Assembly: GCA_041687295.1 (NCBI GenBank)
Contig: JAWLCG010000128.1
Span: 1-11,768 of the forward strand
Direction: 5' to 3'
Length of the DNA: 11,768 bases
Origin: JAWLCG01 sp041687295
GTDB lineage: Bacteria > Planctomycetota > Phycisphaerae > SM23-33 > FEN-1343
Each line of letters starts with the position of its first letter. The first letter of the stretch is position 1. Made by a program: the position numbers and the translations under genes. The notes below the pieces were generated by a model that worked only from the letters and a program-made list of their open reading frames with translations, was not told where the DNA came from and searched no databases. Below, one piece after another: positions 1 to 6,383 of this stretch.

Positions 1-2
1 CC

Positions 3-206
3 ACCTACCGCAAGATGGTGCAGAACCTGCTGTGGGCAACCGGCTACAACGTGGTCGCCATCCCGCTGGCAGCCGGCGTGCTGTACGGGGCGGGCATCGT
101 GCTGAGCCCGGCGGTCGGGGCCGCGCTGATGGCCCTGTCCACAGTCATCGTGGCCATCAACGCCCGCTTCCTGCACGTGGAGGAGCCCTCAGGCTCGACA
201 TCCTGA
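3..206 (+). CDS. Copper-type P1B ATPase (CopB-like), C-terminal end only
   Basis: This is the tail of a heavy-metal-transporting P-type ATPase, an integral membrane pump that uses ATP hydrolysis to move copper ions. The gene is cut by the left edge and only 67 codons remain, opening TYRKMVQNLLWATGYN. The sequence shows the last two membrane helices. QNLLWATGYN is the N...YN motif of the penultimate helix, and MALSTVIVAINA (bases 129-164) is the conserved motif of the last helix. Within the P1B family, M-x-S-S in that helix is typical of CopA-type Cu(I) pumps and M-S-x-S-T of CopB-type (P1B-3) pumps. Here the motif reads M-A-L-S-T, which favours the CopB side. The metal-binding CPC/CPH motif and the DKTGT phosphorylation site lie outside the window, so specificity is inferred. 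There is a short polar tail and a TGA stop. The ATPase is probably unrelated to the sugar genes downstream. Confidence 0.9.
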   Translation, partial: TYRKMVQNLLWATGYNVVAIPLAAGVLYGAGIVLSPAVGAALMALSTVIVAINARFLHVEEPSGSTS

Positions 207-268
207 CCGGCCTTGGGGACAACACGTGAGGCGGGCCCAACCAGACCGCCAGGCGCATCCCATGCAGC

Positions 269-361
269 CCCCACGTCAACGTGGCCGGCCGCTACGTCGA
301 CTTCCACAGCCTGCGGGTCTGCAGGGCGAGGCTCGGCCCAAGCCCGCGGAATGCCTTCCGT
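269..361 (+). pseudogene. Possible tyrosine-recombinase (integrase) fragment
   Basis: Reading from 269, the frame gives HVNVAGRYVDFHSLRV and then RLGPSPRNAF. The G-R-Y-x-D-F-H-S-L-R run resembles the box II region of tyrosine recombinases (D-F-H-x-L-R-x-T-F), where H and R are catalytic. The SPRNA piece that follows is reminiscent of the next helix (G-V-x-P-x-x-A-Q/M), but it comes too soon. That fits an internal deletion. No box I arginine, no R-H-S motif and no catalytic tyrosine are nearby, so this can only be a non-functional scrap. The match is short and could be chance in GC-rich DNA. Confidence 0.25.
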
Positions 362-534
362 GGACATCGTGGTCGGGCCGTTCCCGCCGTGGCACAACGC
401 ACCCGCAGGTCCGATGGGCAGACGGTCTATGGTAGCCGGGCCTGGGCCGGCATAGAAGCTCCCGTGAAGGCCTTTCAGAGGAATCCGGGGACTGCCTCAA
501 GACAGTTCGGCACCGTGCCCTCGGAACTGCCGGA

Positions 535-565
535 ACTCCTGCGGGATCTCTATTCGGGCAGGAGT
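535..565 (-). terminator. Hairpin downstream of the GH-A gene
   Basis: A perfect 8-bp inverted repeat, ACTCCTGC (535-542) and GCAGGAGT (558-565), has a 15-base loop and begins 4 bases past the stop codon of the leftward glycosidase. The position suits transcription termination or 3'-end protection. The T-run expected of a strong intrinsic terminator is missing (only TT follows on the minus strand), so its strength is uncertain. Confidence 0.4.
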
Positions 566-569
566 CTGG

Positions 570-2861
570 CTACTCCAGAACCACGTACATCGCCTCCTCG
601 GGCAGCCGGACGTTCAGGGCTCCGCCAGTCCGCTCAACGGGCAGTTCCCCAACCGCATAGCCGCCCGCGTCGAGCAGCGTGGCCTTGCGGAGATTGGGGT
701 TCCGCACGGTCACCGCCGCGTGCGTGTTGGCGATGCGATACGGGGGCTGGCCGGTGGTGACGATCTCCTGGCCCTGCACCTGCTGACCGGCGTGTTCAAA
801 CGTCACGTCTCGCACGGTCCAGCCCGTGGGACGGGCCACGGTGCCGACCTGCACCAGCAGCCTGCCGGATTCGGCGATGGGTTTGTCGTCCATCGCCACC
901 ACCTGAATCACCGCGTACTCGTTGTCCGACTCGATGGTGATGTCCCCAAGTGCGAACCGCCCGCCGGCCGCCTGCAGGAACCCGGCCACGCCCTGGGCCT
1001 TGGGGGCGTTCATCGTGCACAGGCCGACCCCGAAGTCGGTCGTCACTTCGCCCGTGCCGCTGCGGACGATCTTGTTCTGCGTGTCGATGTAATCCGGCAA
1101 GTCGGCCACCTTGAGGCCGTCCTGCTCCGCGCCGTACTCGGCGATCACAGGGCCGACGAGGTAGGCCAGGCGGCTTACCGAGCCGCTGCCCTGGCCCGAC
1201 CAGTTCCGGCGGTCGACGTCGTCGCGGTTGGGATCGTACGTGTCCCCCTCCACGATCGCCGGCACCGCCCGGTCGAGCAGCGTATCCAGCCTCCGCCGCT
1301 CGATCACCGCGGGCTGGGCCTGCTGGAGATACCCCAGCCGGTACAGCAGCGCGTTGGCCGGGAAGCTGCCCACCTCCTGCGGCGTGTTGCCCGCCCACTT
1401 GCCCAGGCCGTACTGGTCGCCCAACTTCTCGTAGGGGAACCGGAACTCCTGGATCCACTCCGGGCCGTCCATGTGCGTGTAGTAGAGGCTGTCCACGCCG
1501 GTGACACTCATATAGGCCGCGCCCAGGAACGCCCCCTCGGTCTGGTAGAGGTTGGGGAAGACCCACTTCGTCTCGGTCACGATCATGGGCATGCCCAGCA
1601 CCTGCTTGCGGTTGGTCGGCAGGTTCAGCGGGTACTGGGTAATGGAGCGGCTGACGATGTGGTCGCCCGGGTCGATCCGCCAGCCCTGGTTGGGCCCTTT
1701 GTGGATGCCGCCCGTGTAGTCGTTCATCGCCGACACGTCGGCGGCGGCGTACGTCCAGCGCTCCAGATCGCCCAGCCGGGGCGTGTCGGCCGTGTGCCAG
1801 TTGCTGGCGTTCGTGAGGCTCTGGCAGCCCAGATCCTCGCGCTGGTAGCGGTCCATCTCCGCGTAGAAATCACGCTGGAGACGGGCCAGGAACTCCACCT
1901 GGTCCCGGATGCGCACCGCCTTGCCGCCTTGCTGGGGCTGGGTCATCTCCCACACCATCGCCGGGCCGCCCACCAGCGTCAGCACGCCGGCCTCCACGTC
2001 ATCGGCCTCGGCGGAGAACCCCTGCCAGGCCGACATCGCCTGCTTCAGCGAGCCGTACTTCTCGATCAGCCACTCCGCGTACCGCTGCTCCAGCAGGCGC
2101 TTCTGCGGCTCGGGCACCGCGCCCAGCGTCCAGAAGAACAGCGAGTCCTCGTTCTGGGTCTGCAGGATCGCCACGGCCGGGTCGTCCTTGACGGCCAGAC
2201 CCGTGTACGGGTTCACCCGCGTGTAGGCCTCGCCGAGCCAGTGCTTGTACGCCTCCTGCAGACGGGGATTGAAGAACAGCAGCCCGAAAGGCGCCTTCCC
2301 GGCGGCGCCCTCCAGGCCCCAGCTCTCGGGCACCTGGAAGATGCCCCAGTAGGGGTTGACCGTGACGTACAGGCCATTGGCCCGGGCGGCCGCCAGATGG
2401 CGGAAGAAGACTTCCAGGGACCGCTCGTCCACGTCCATGATGTCGGCTCCCTCCTCGGGGCGGTGGAAGCCGGTGAACAGGCGGACCATGTTCACGCCGC
2501 GCTTGGCGTAGAAGCGGTACATGGTATTGGCCTGTTCGTCGGTCATCTTGGCGATGCTGTCCGAGCCGATGGTCATGATGATCGACCAGAAGCGGATCGG
2601 CTCGCCGTCACCCCGGACGAAGCCCATGCCGTCCTCGGAAAGACGGATGAAGCCATGCTCGCCGGCGTGCGCCTCGTTCAGCGACCGCAGGTCCAGAATC
2701 GCCGCGTCGGTGAACGGGTCTGGCGCAGGCTCGAAGGCCCAGCTGTCTTCGGCAGGCACCTCCGGGTACGGCTCGGCCGCCCCCACTGCCCCCGGCTGAG
2801 CCCAAAGCGCCACCGTCAGAGCGACCCCGGCCAACCCCATCGAACTGCTGAAGATCCCCAT
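570..2861 (-). CDS. Secreted clan GH-A glycoside hydrolase with C-terminal beta domain
   Basis: This predicted 763-residue retaining glycosidase has a (beta/alpha)8 barrel of clan GH-A (GH5/GH39-like; exact family not assigned). Residues 1-29 look like a signal peptide ending near AVGAA, though the n-region oddly lacks Lys or Arg, so export outside the cytoplasm is likely but unproven. The barrel spans about 50-520. FVRGDGEPIRFWS (81-93) and RGVNMVRLF (121-129) are typical early-strand segments. QTQNEDS carries the N-E acid/base pair (N237, E238), and MIVTETKW carries the probable nucleophile E430. The gap between the two glutamates is about 190 residues, longer than the roughly 100 usual in GH5, and the extra part is helical (about 250-345). 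Residues about 600-763 look like a beta-sandwich. The start is fixed by AAGGAG six bases upstream. The substrate cannot be read from sequence; neighbours suggest plant or algal polysaccharide. It is the last gene of the leftward block, 367 bases after the symporter. Confidence 0.85.
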   Translation of the reverse strand: MGIFSSSMGLAGVALTVALWAQPGAVGAAEPYPEVPAEDSWAFEPAPDPFTDAAILDLRSLNEAHAGEHGFIRLSEDGMGFVRGDGEPIRFWSIIMTIGSDSIAKMTDEQANTMYRFYAKRGVNMVRLFTGFHRPEEGADIMDVDERSLEVFFRHLAAARANGLYVTVNPYWGIFQVPESWGLEGAAGKAPFGLLFFNPRLQEAYKHWLGEAYTRVNPYTGLAVKDDPAVAILQTQNEDSLFFWTLGAVPEPQKRLLEQRYAEWLIEKYGSLKQAMSAWQGFSAEADDVEAGVLTLVGGPAMVWEMTQPQQGGKAVRIRDQVEFLARLQRDFYAEMDRYQREDLGCQSLTNASNWHTADTPRLGDLERWTYAAADVSAMNDYTGGIHKGPNQGWRIDPGDHIVSRSITQYPLNLPTNRKQVLGMPMIVTETKWVFPNLYQTEGAFLGAAYMSVTGVDSLYYTHMDGPEWIQEFRFPYEKLGDQYGLGKWAGNTPQEVGSFPANALLYRLGYLQQAQPAVIERRRLDTLLDRAVPAIVEGDTYDPNRDDVDRRNWSGQGSGSVSRLAYLVGPVIAEYGAEQDGLKVADLPDYIDTQNKIVRSGTGEVTTDFGVGLCTMNAPKAQGVAGFLQAAGGRFALGDITIESDNEYAVIQVVAMDDKPIAESGRLLVQVGTVARPTGWTVRDVTFEHAGQQVQGQEIVTTGQPPYRIANTHAAVTVRNPNLRKATLLDAGGYAVGELPVERTGGALNVRLPEEAMYVVLE

Positions 2862-2867
2862 GGCATA

Positions 2868-2873
2868 CTCCTT
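2868..2873 (-). promoter_or_regulatory. Ribosome-binding site of the GH-A gene
   Basis: The minus strand reads AAGGAG, then six bases (TATGCC), then ATG at 2861. This near-ideal Shine-Dalgarno site settles the start of the glycosidase. Confidence 0.8.
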
Positions 2874-3049
2874 ATCCGGTACCGTGCCTCAGGCCCACAG
2901 GACATACAACCCTTCGGTATCAAGCCAAGTTACGGAACCGCATTGAAATATCACGGCAGAGTATTGGCTGAACGGCCCGAGGAGTTGCCGAGGTCCGGCC
3001 GGTTGGGGAGGTGGGCCGCCCCCAAGGTCAGCCCCCGCGCCGCCCAGTC

Positions 3050-3070
3050 CCTCAGCTGCGCAGGCTGAGG
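3050..3070 (-). terminator. Hairpin in the symporter-glycosidase gap (distal)
   Basis: Arms CCTCAGC (3050-3056) and GCTGAGG (3064-3070) pair perfectly over 7 bp around a 7-base loop, which itself overlaps a CTGCGCAG palindrome. It lies about 160 bases past the symporter stop. There is no T-run, so it could be a weak terminator, an RNA stabiliser or a protein-binding dyad. Confidence 0.3.
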
Positions 3071-3098
3071 CCGCCAGGCCCAGACTTGCACAAGAGAC

Positions 3099-3121
3099 TC
3101 CAGTGAAGGCCTTCCACTGGA
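3099..3121 (-). terminator. Hairpin in the symporter-glycosidase gap (proximal)
   Basis: Arms TCCAGTG (3099-3105) and CACTGGA (3115-3121) flank AAGGCCTTC, so the whole 23 bases are a near-perfect palindrome with one bulged base. It lies about 108 bases past the symporter stop. On the minus strand it is followed by GTCTCTTGTG, which is only weakly T-rich. It may partly end symporter transcripts before the glycosidase. Confidence 0.35.
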
Positions 3122-3228
3122 ATCGAGGGCCCTGCATCAGCGAAGCCCATTACGGTGTCCTGGGACCTCCGGTCGACGTTGGCCGGGGGTATCGTCCACT
3201 TCTGTTCGGTCGATGATGTTCAGGGCGT

Positions 3229-5388
3229 CTATGCGTCCACCGCGACCGATTGGCTGCTCGACTTTCCGTTGGGGGTCAGCAGCGACACCACCACGAGCGT
3301 CAGGAGACTCAGCGGCATGGACACGATGGCGGGCTGCCCGAGGGGAACCCAGGCACTGCTTTCGGCCAAGCCGTAGAGCTTGAACATGTCCGGGCCGGCC
3401 AGGATGATCCCCAGCGAGGCGACGATGCCCACCAGGATCGACGAGATGATCCCAGCGGCCGTCGTGCGCTTCCAGAACAGCACCATGATGATGGCGGGGA
3501 AGTTCGCCGAGGCCGCTACGGCAAAAGCCCAGCCGACCAGAAAACCAACGTTGATGCCTCGGAACAGGATGCCCAACACCACGGCCAGCACGCCCACGCT
3601 GACCGCCGTCAGCTTGGCCGCCAGAACCTTGGACGTCCCGCTCATGGACCGGTTCAGGAACCGGTCCATCAGGTCGTTGGCGACCGCGCCGGACGCGGCA
3701 ACGATCAGTCCCGAGACCGTGCCCAGCACGGTAGCGAAGGCCAGGGCGGTGATGATCGCAAACAGCACCTCACCGAAACTGCGGGCCAGCAACGGGGCCG
3801 ACATGTTGTCCGTCTGCGGGTTCAGCACGCCGTTGGCGATGGCTCCCAGGCCCAGGAACAACGTCAGGATGTAGAACAGCCCGATGGCCGAGATCGCCAC
3901 GATGGTGGACCGCCGGGCAGCGGCCGAGTCACGCACGGTGTAGTACCGGATCAGCACATGGGGCAAAGCGGCCGTCCCGCAGAACAGCGCGACCATCAGG
4001 GAGATGAAGTCCAACCGGTGCCAGATGCTGCCCGCGGTGATATCAAAGTGGCCGCCCGGCCGCATCAACTCGTTGCCCGCAACGGACTGGTGGTAGTAGA
4101 GCGTCACGTCGCGCCCGCGATGGCGGAGGTTCGCGGTTCGCGGCAGTTGGGCCTCGGTCCCCGGGTCGGCGAAGACCGACAGGAGCGTCAAGGGCCCCAT
4201 CGGCCCGCGCTGGCCGTCGTGCCCGCTTCGGGAGCCGAACTGCGAGATGCGCCCCATGGACAGCAGCGAGTGTTCGCCAGTAGCGGGCAACCCGTTGATG
4301 TACATCGAGCCGTCAACAGTCGTCACGTCCTGGGCCTCGTGGAGGATCGACTGCCCGTCGGGGCCCTCCTGCATCAGCCACCAGCCTTCCAGACGGGCGT
4401 GGGGTTGTCCGCCCTTCTCCACGACCCTGACCGCCTGGAGTGTGATCTGCCGATCCTCTGACGTGGCACGCTCCGGGGCCGGAATATCGCGCAGCAGCCC
4501 CGCGATGGCGCCGTCCGGATCGCGCACGACTGGAAGGCGCTGCCCGCCGCGAACCAGATGGTACGTCTGGCCGTCGCCGTCCTCCTCCAGCAGGGCCAGT
4601 TCATCCAGGAGCACCCAGGTCTGACTGCCCTGCGAACCACTGCCGCTCTCCAGCCGAAGCGAATCGACGTACTGGAACGCCGTGCCAGTGAGTGCCTGCT
4701 GCAGGTCCGGGCCGGCTTCGAGTGCGACCGAGCGGAAGGCGTAATGCGGCACCGCCTCACCCTTGGCATTAACAGTGTCGGGCGTGCTCTCCAAGCCGCG
4801 CACGCAGACCGCGCCAACCAGCACGGCCGAGAAGGTGATCAGCATGCCTGCTTTGATGAACTGCACGTACGTCGTCGAGGCCATGCCCGCGCTGGCGACC
4901 ACCACGATCACCACCGCCCCGACCAGAATCACGCCCCAGTGATGGGCGATACCCAGCAGCGGCTCGATCAGCACGCCCGCGCCGACCATCTGCGGCACCA
5001 GGTAGCAGATGCAGATGACCAGGGTGCTGATCCCGGCCGCCAGGTGGATGGTCCTGGACTCGAATCGCGCGCCGAGCGCATCAGCGAAGGTATACTTGCC
5101 GAGACGTCGCAGGGGCTCGGCCACCACAAACAGGGCCACCACCCAGCCGGACAGGAAGCCGATCGAGTAGAGATAGCCGTCGAACCCCTTGAAGGCGATC
5201 ATCCCGCAGATGCCCAGGAACGAGGCCGCCGAAAGATAGCCACCCGTCAGGGCAATGCCGTTCACGAACCAGTGAATCTGTCCGCCGGCCACGAAGAAAC
5301 TGTCCGCGGACTTGGCCTTGCGGCCCAGGAACCAGGACAGCCAGAACAGAAACGCCACGAACCCGATGAAGATCGCCACAGCCGTCAT
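3229..5388 (-). CDS. actP: ActP-like sodium:solute (acetate-type) symporter with large loop insertion
   Basis: This 719-residue inner-membrane transporter belongs to the sodium:solute symporter family, acetate permease branch. ActP proteins import acetate and related short carboxylates. Helices are visible near 1-22, 41-65, 72-94, 115-140, 150-168, 175-197, 461-485, 495-520, 540-567, 590-610, 612-637, 645-665 and 685-704. Family hallmarks include GGYLSAASFLGI (49-60), LRRLGKYTFADA (93-104), GTAALPHVLIRYYTV (471-485) and GWAFAVAASANFPAI (619-633). Between helix 6 and helix 7 lie about 250 hydrophilic residues (about 200-455) where E. coli ActP (549 residues in total) has about 40. By the positive-inside rule (GRKAK after helix 1, RRLGK after helix 3) this loop faces outward. 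The ATG at 5388 is chosen over an upstream in-frame ATG at 5652 because the extension is not protein-like and overlaps the DUF485 gene. AAGGAG lies 8 bases upstream, and the start overlaps the DUF485 stop in an ATGA. The true substrate is unknown. Confidence 0.88.
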   Translation of the reverse strand: MTAVAIFIGFVAFLFWLSWFLGRKAKSADSFFVAGGQIHWFVNGIALTGGYLSAASFLGICGMIAFKGFDGYLYSIGFLSGWVVALFVVAEPLRRLGKYTFADALGARFESRTIHLAAGISTLVICICYLVPQMVGAGVLIEPLLGIAHHWGVILVGAVVIVVVASAGMASTTYVQFIKAGMLITFSAVLVGAVCVRGLESTPDTVNAKGEAVPHYAFRSVALEAGPDLQQALTGTAFQYVDSLRLESGSGSQGSQTWVLLDELALLEEDGDGQTYHLVRGGQRLPVVRDPDGAIAGLLRDIPAPERATSEDRQITLQAVRVVEKGGQPHARLEGWWLMQEGPDGQSILHEAQDVTTVDGSMYINGLPATGEHSLLSMGRISQFGSRSGHDGQRGPMGPLTLLSVFADPGTEAQLPRTANLRHRGRDVTLYYHQSVAGNELMRPGGHFDITAGSIWHRLDFISLMVALFCGTAALPHVLIRYYTVRDSAAARRSTIVAISAIGLFYILTLFLGLGAIANGVLNPQTDNMSAPLLARSFGEVLFAIITALAFATVLGTVSGLIVAASGAVANDLMDRFLNRSMSGTSKVLAAKLTAVSVGVLAVVLGILFRGINVGFLVGWAFAVAASANFPAIIMVLFWKRTTAAGIISSILVGIVASLGIILAGPDMFKLYGLAESSAWVPLGQPAIVSMPLSLLTLVVVSLLTPNGKSSSQSVAVDA

Positions 5389-5729
5389 GCGTCGGACTCC
5401 TTCTCGGCCGAGGACGAACCGACAGCTTGTTCCGCTTCGGGTGTCGCCGCATCGGTTCCCCGGGCCGCAGCCCGTTCCTTGGCGGCACAGGCCCGGCTGT
5501 AGAGCATCGCCAGAAGCAGCGCGAAGACAATGAGGCCCAGCCCGTAGAACACCGCGAGGTTCAGCCCGAAGGGCATGAGGGTGTCCATCAGCGTGACGTT
5601 GTATACCGAAATACCCACAAAACCCGCGTAGACAACGGCATAGATGGTACACAACAGGATGCCGAGCCGCTGCTTGAAGCGGTCGGCCTGATCGGCGGTC
5701 TCCGCCGGGACGGGCTCGGATTCAGGCAT
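5385..5729 (-). CDS. DUF485-family small membrane subunit (YjcH-like)
   Basis: This 114-residue protein has two membrane helices, about 22-41 (LGILLCTIYAVVYAGFVGIS) and 56-78 (LNLAVFYGLGLIVFALLLAM). The first is preceded by RFKQR, and the C-terminal tail is charged and Ala/Glu-rich. Size, two-helix layout and position directly before an ActP-like symporter match DUF485 proteins such as E. coli YjcH. These are generally encoded with acetate-type symporters and are thought to be accessory to them; their exact role is not settled. The stop codon shares ATGA with the symporter start, so translation is probably coupled and made at a fixed ratio. The start MPESEP is chosen because GGAGAAGGA lies just upstream; a longer ORF opening at 5828 lacks such a site and its extra 33 residues are not family-like. 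Confidence 0.85.
   Translation of the reverse strand: MPESEPVPAETADQADRFKQRLGILLCTIYAVVYAGFVGISVYNVTLMDTLMPFGLNLAVFYGLGLIVFALLLAMLYSRACAAKERAAARGTDAATPEAEQAVGSSSAEKESDA
5397..5402 (-). promoter_or_regulatory. Ribosome-binding site of the symporter, inside the DUF485 gene
   Basis: The minus strand reads AAGGAG and then eight bases before the symporter ATG at 5388. The site lies within the last codons of the DUF485 gene. Together with the ATGA overlap, it supports the 719-residue start rather than the longer frame. Confidence 0.8.
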
Positions 5730-5732
5730 GGG

Positions 5733-5741
5733 TCCTTCTCC
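5733..5741 (-). promoter_or_regulatory. Ribosome-binding site of the DUF485 gene
   Basis: The minus strand reads GGAGAAGGA, three bases before the ATG at 5729. The GGAG part is 8 bases from the start, a normal distance. It sets the start at MPESEP. Confidence 0.7.
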
Positions 5742-5833
5742 GTGTTCGCCATCGACCGAATCGAGGCATAGGGGAATGGGCCGCGGGTCTGTAGACAACC
5801 AGGCCTGACTCCGCCGCCGGATACTCATCCATC

Positions 5834-5862
5834 AAAATAGCGGATCCCGTCTCTGGCGGCAA
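5834..5862 (-). promoter_or_regulatory. Possible sigma-70-type promoter for the DUF485-actP block
   Basis: On the minus strand TTGCCG (5862-5857) and TATTTT (5839-5834) are separated by exactly 17 bases. Each hexamer matches its consensus at 4 of 6 positions. The site lies about 105 bases upstream of the DUF485 start, in the locally most AT-rich patch. Matches this weak occur by chance. Confidence 0.25.
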
Positions 5863-6036
5863 GCCTGTAGATGTTGTCCCGCTGACCCACAGCCGGCTGA
5901 CATCGATCTGTCCGCGCCAAGCCGCCTGCCGTCTCACCGTAACGTAAGCGTCGGGTGAACCCCGTCTGGTAGATGTCTGCTGTGTGCTGGATGATTCGGC
6001 CATGCAAGGTGGACCGGCACGGCCAAGGGCAGAGAG

Positions 6037-6276
6037 CGGGACGGGCGACGTGAGGCTCGGTGGCGGCGGGTGATCGAGGAGCAGCGGCACTGCGGGTTGA
6101 GCATCCGCGCGTTCTGCCGCGGACGGAAGCTGGCGGAGTCGGCGGCACCCGGGCGGATCGAGATCGTGCTGGCCGGCGGGCATCGACTCTGCGTGACGGC
6201 TCCGGTGGATCGTCAGCCCCGGCGACTTGGCGGGTCGAGTTCCGGCCTCCTCTCCGCTGTCCGGCCATGGGGGTGA
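6037..6276 (+). mobile_element. Remnant of an IS66-type accessory transposition gene (TnpA/OrfA)
   Basis: In one frame the translation runs RDGRREARWRRVIEEQRHCG and then LSIRAFCRGRKLAES, which fits the N-terminus of IS66-family TnpA (W-R-x-x-I-x-x-Q, G-L-S-x-x-x-F-C). It then jumps to GRIEIVLAGGHRLCVTAPVD and RQ, which fits the C-terminus (I-E-I-V-L-A-G-G-x-x-L-x-V, V-D-R-Q). The segment expected between them, S-x-F-Y-x-W-R-R and what follows, is missing, so there is an in-frame internal deletion near base 6142. After VDRQ (to base 6216) the match is lost, and TGA ends the frame at 6276. There is no downstream TnpB or TnpC gene and I found no terminal inverted repeats. It is a non-functional scar of an old insertion, called from memory of the family pattern, not from an alignment. 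Confidence 0.6.
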
Positions 6277-6295
6277 GTTGCCCTTCAGAATACCT

Positions 6296-6311
6296 TCGTC
6301 CGAATGGACGA
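6296..6311. promoter_or_regulatory. Inverted repeat upstream of the regulator remnant
   Basis: TCGTCC (6296-6301) and GGACGA (6306-6311) form a perfect 6-bp dyad around GAAT. It lies 73-88 bases before the remnant's ATG. It may be an operator half of the lost regulator or a small hairpin. Confidence 0.25.
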
Positions 6312-6331
6312 CAATACCGCTATCCCCCAAT

Positions 6332-6341
6332 TGCACGTGCA
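6332..6341. promoter_or_regulatory. Palindrome TGCACGTGCA, possible operator
   Basis: This perfect 10-bp palindrome with a central CG lies in the short AT-richer stretch about 45 bases before the regulator remnant. Centre-CG palindromes of this kind are typical of LacI-type operators. XylR-like proteins share a sugar-binding domain with LacI but bind DNA by an AraC-type domain, so the match to this regulator is not direct. Confidence 0.3.
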
Positions 6342-6383
6342 TTTTGCGTACGTCCGTATAGACTGGCTCAGAGCCGAAGGTGG

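Larger units (their letters stand above)
207..569. other. Gap without an intact gene
   Basis: This stretch lies between the convergent ends of the ATPase gene (+) and the GH-A gene (-). I see no reading frame with convincing protein character. It holds a perfect 6-2-6 dyad at 271-284 (CCACGT, CA, ACGTGG), a tyrosine-recombinase-like fragment around 269-361, and the 8-bp hairpin at 535-565 downstream of the glycosidase. No T-rich terminator follows the ATPase. Confidence 0.6.
2862..3228. other. Gap between symporter and glycosidase genes
   Basis: No supported gene lies here. It contains the glycosidase ribosome-binding site at its left end and two strong inverted repeats (3050-3070 and 3099-3121). 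An 82-codon minus-strand ORF (2889-3137) has no ribosome-binding site and is not called. I see no confident promoter for the glycosidase. Confidence 0.6.
5730..6036. other. Gap upstream of the leftward block
   Basis: This is divergent intergenic DNA with no supported gene. It contains the DUF485 ribosome-binding site and one possible sigma-70-type promoter. Several open frames cross it on both strands, but none shows a recognisable domain, ribosome-binding site or consistent codon bias. Confidence 0.55.

Noticed and set aside
720..3068. 782-codon open frame on the + strand
   Set aside because: It is antisense to the GH-A glycosidase, is rich in Arg, His, Val and Leu with no domain or start signal, and is the usual GC-rich mirror frame.
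2889..3137. 82-codon minus-strand ORF with a faintly signal-like N-terminus
   Set aside because: There is no ribosome-binding site, the body is low-complexity Gly/Pro-rich, and it contains both hairpins; likely chance.
3250..4461. 403-codon open frame on the + strand
   Set aside because: It is antisense to the symporter, with no recognisable domain and a Gln/Arg/His-rich composition.
5389..5652. 88-residue N-terminal extension of the symporter frame
   Set aside because: It is Cys/Arg/Gly-rich, not protein-like and overlaps the DUF485 gene; the ATGA junction and AAGGAG support the internal start at 5388.
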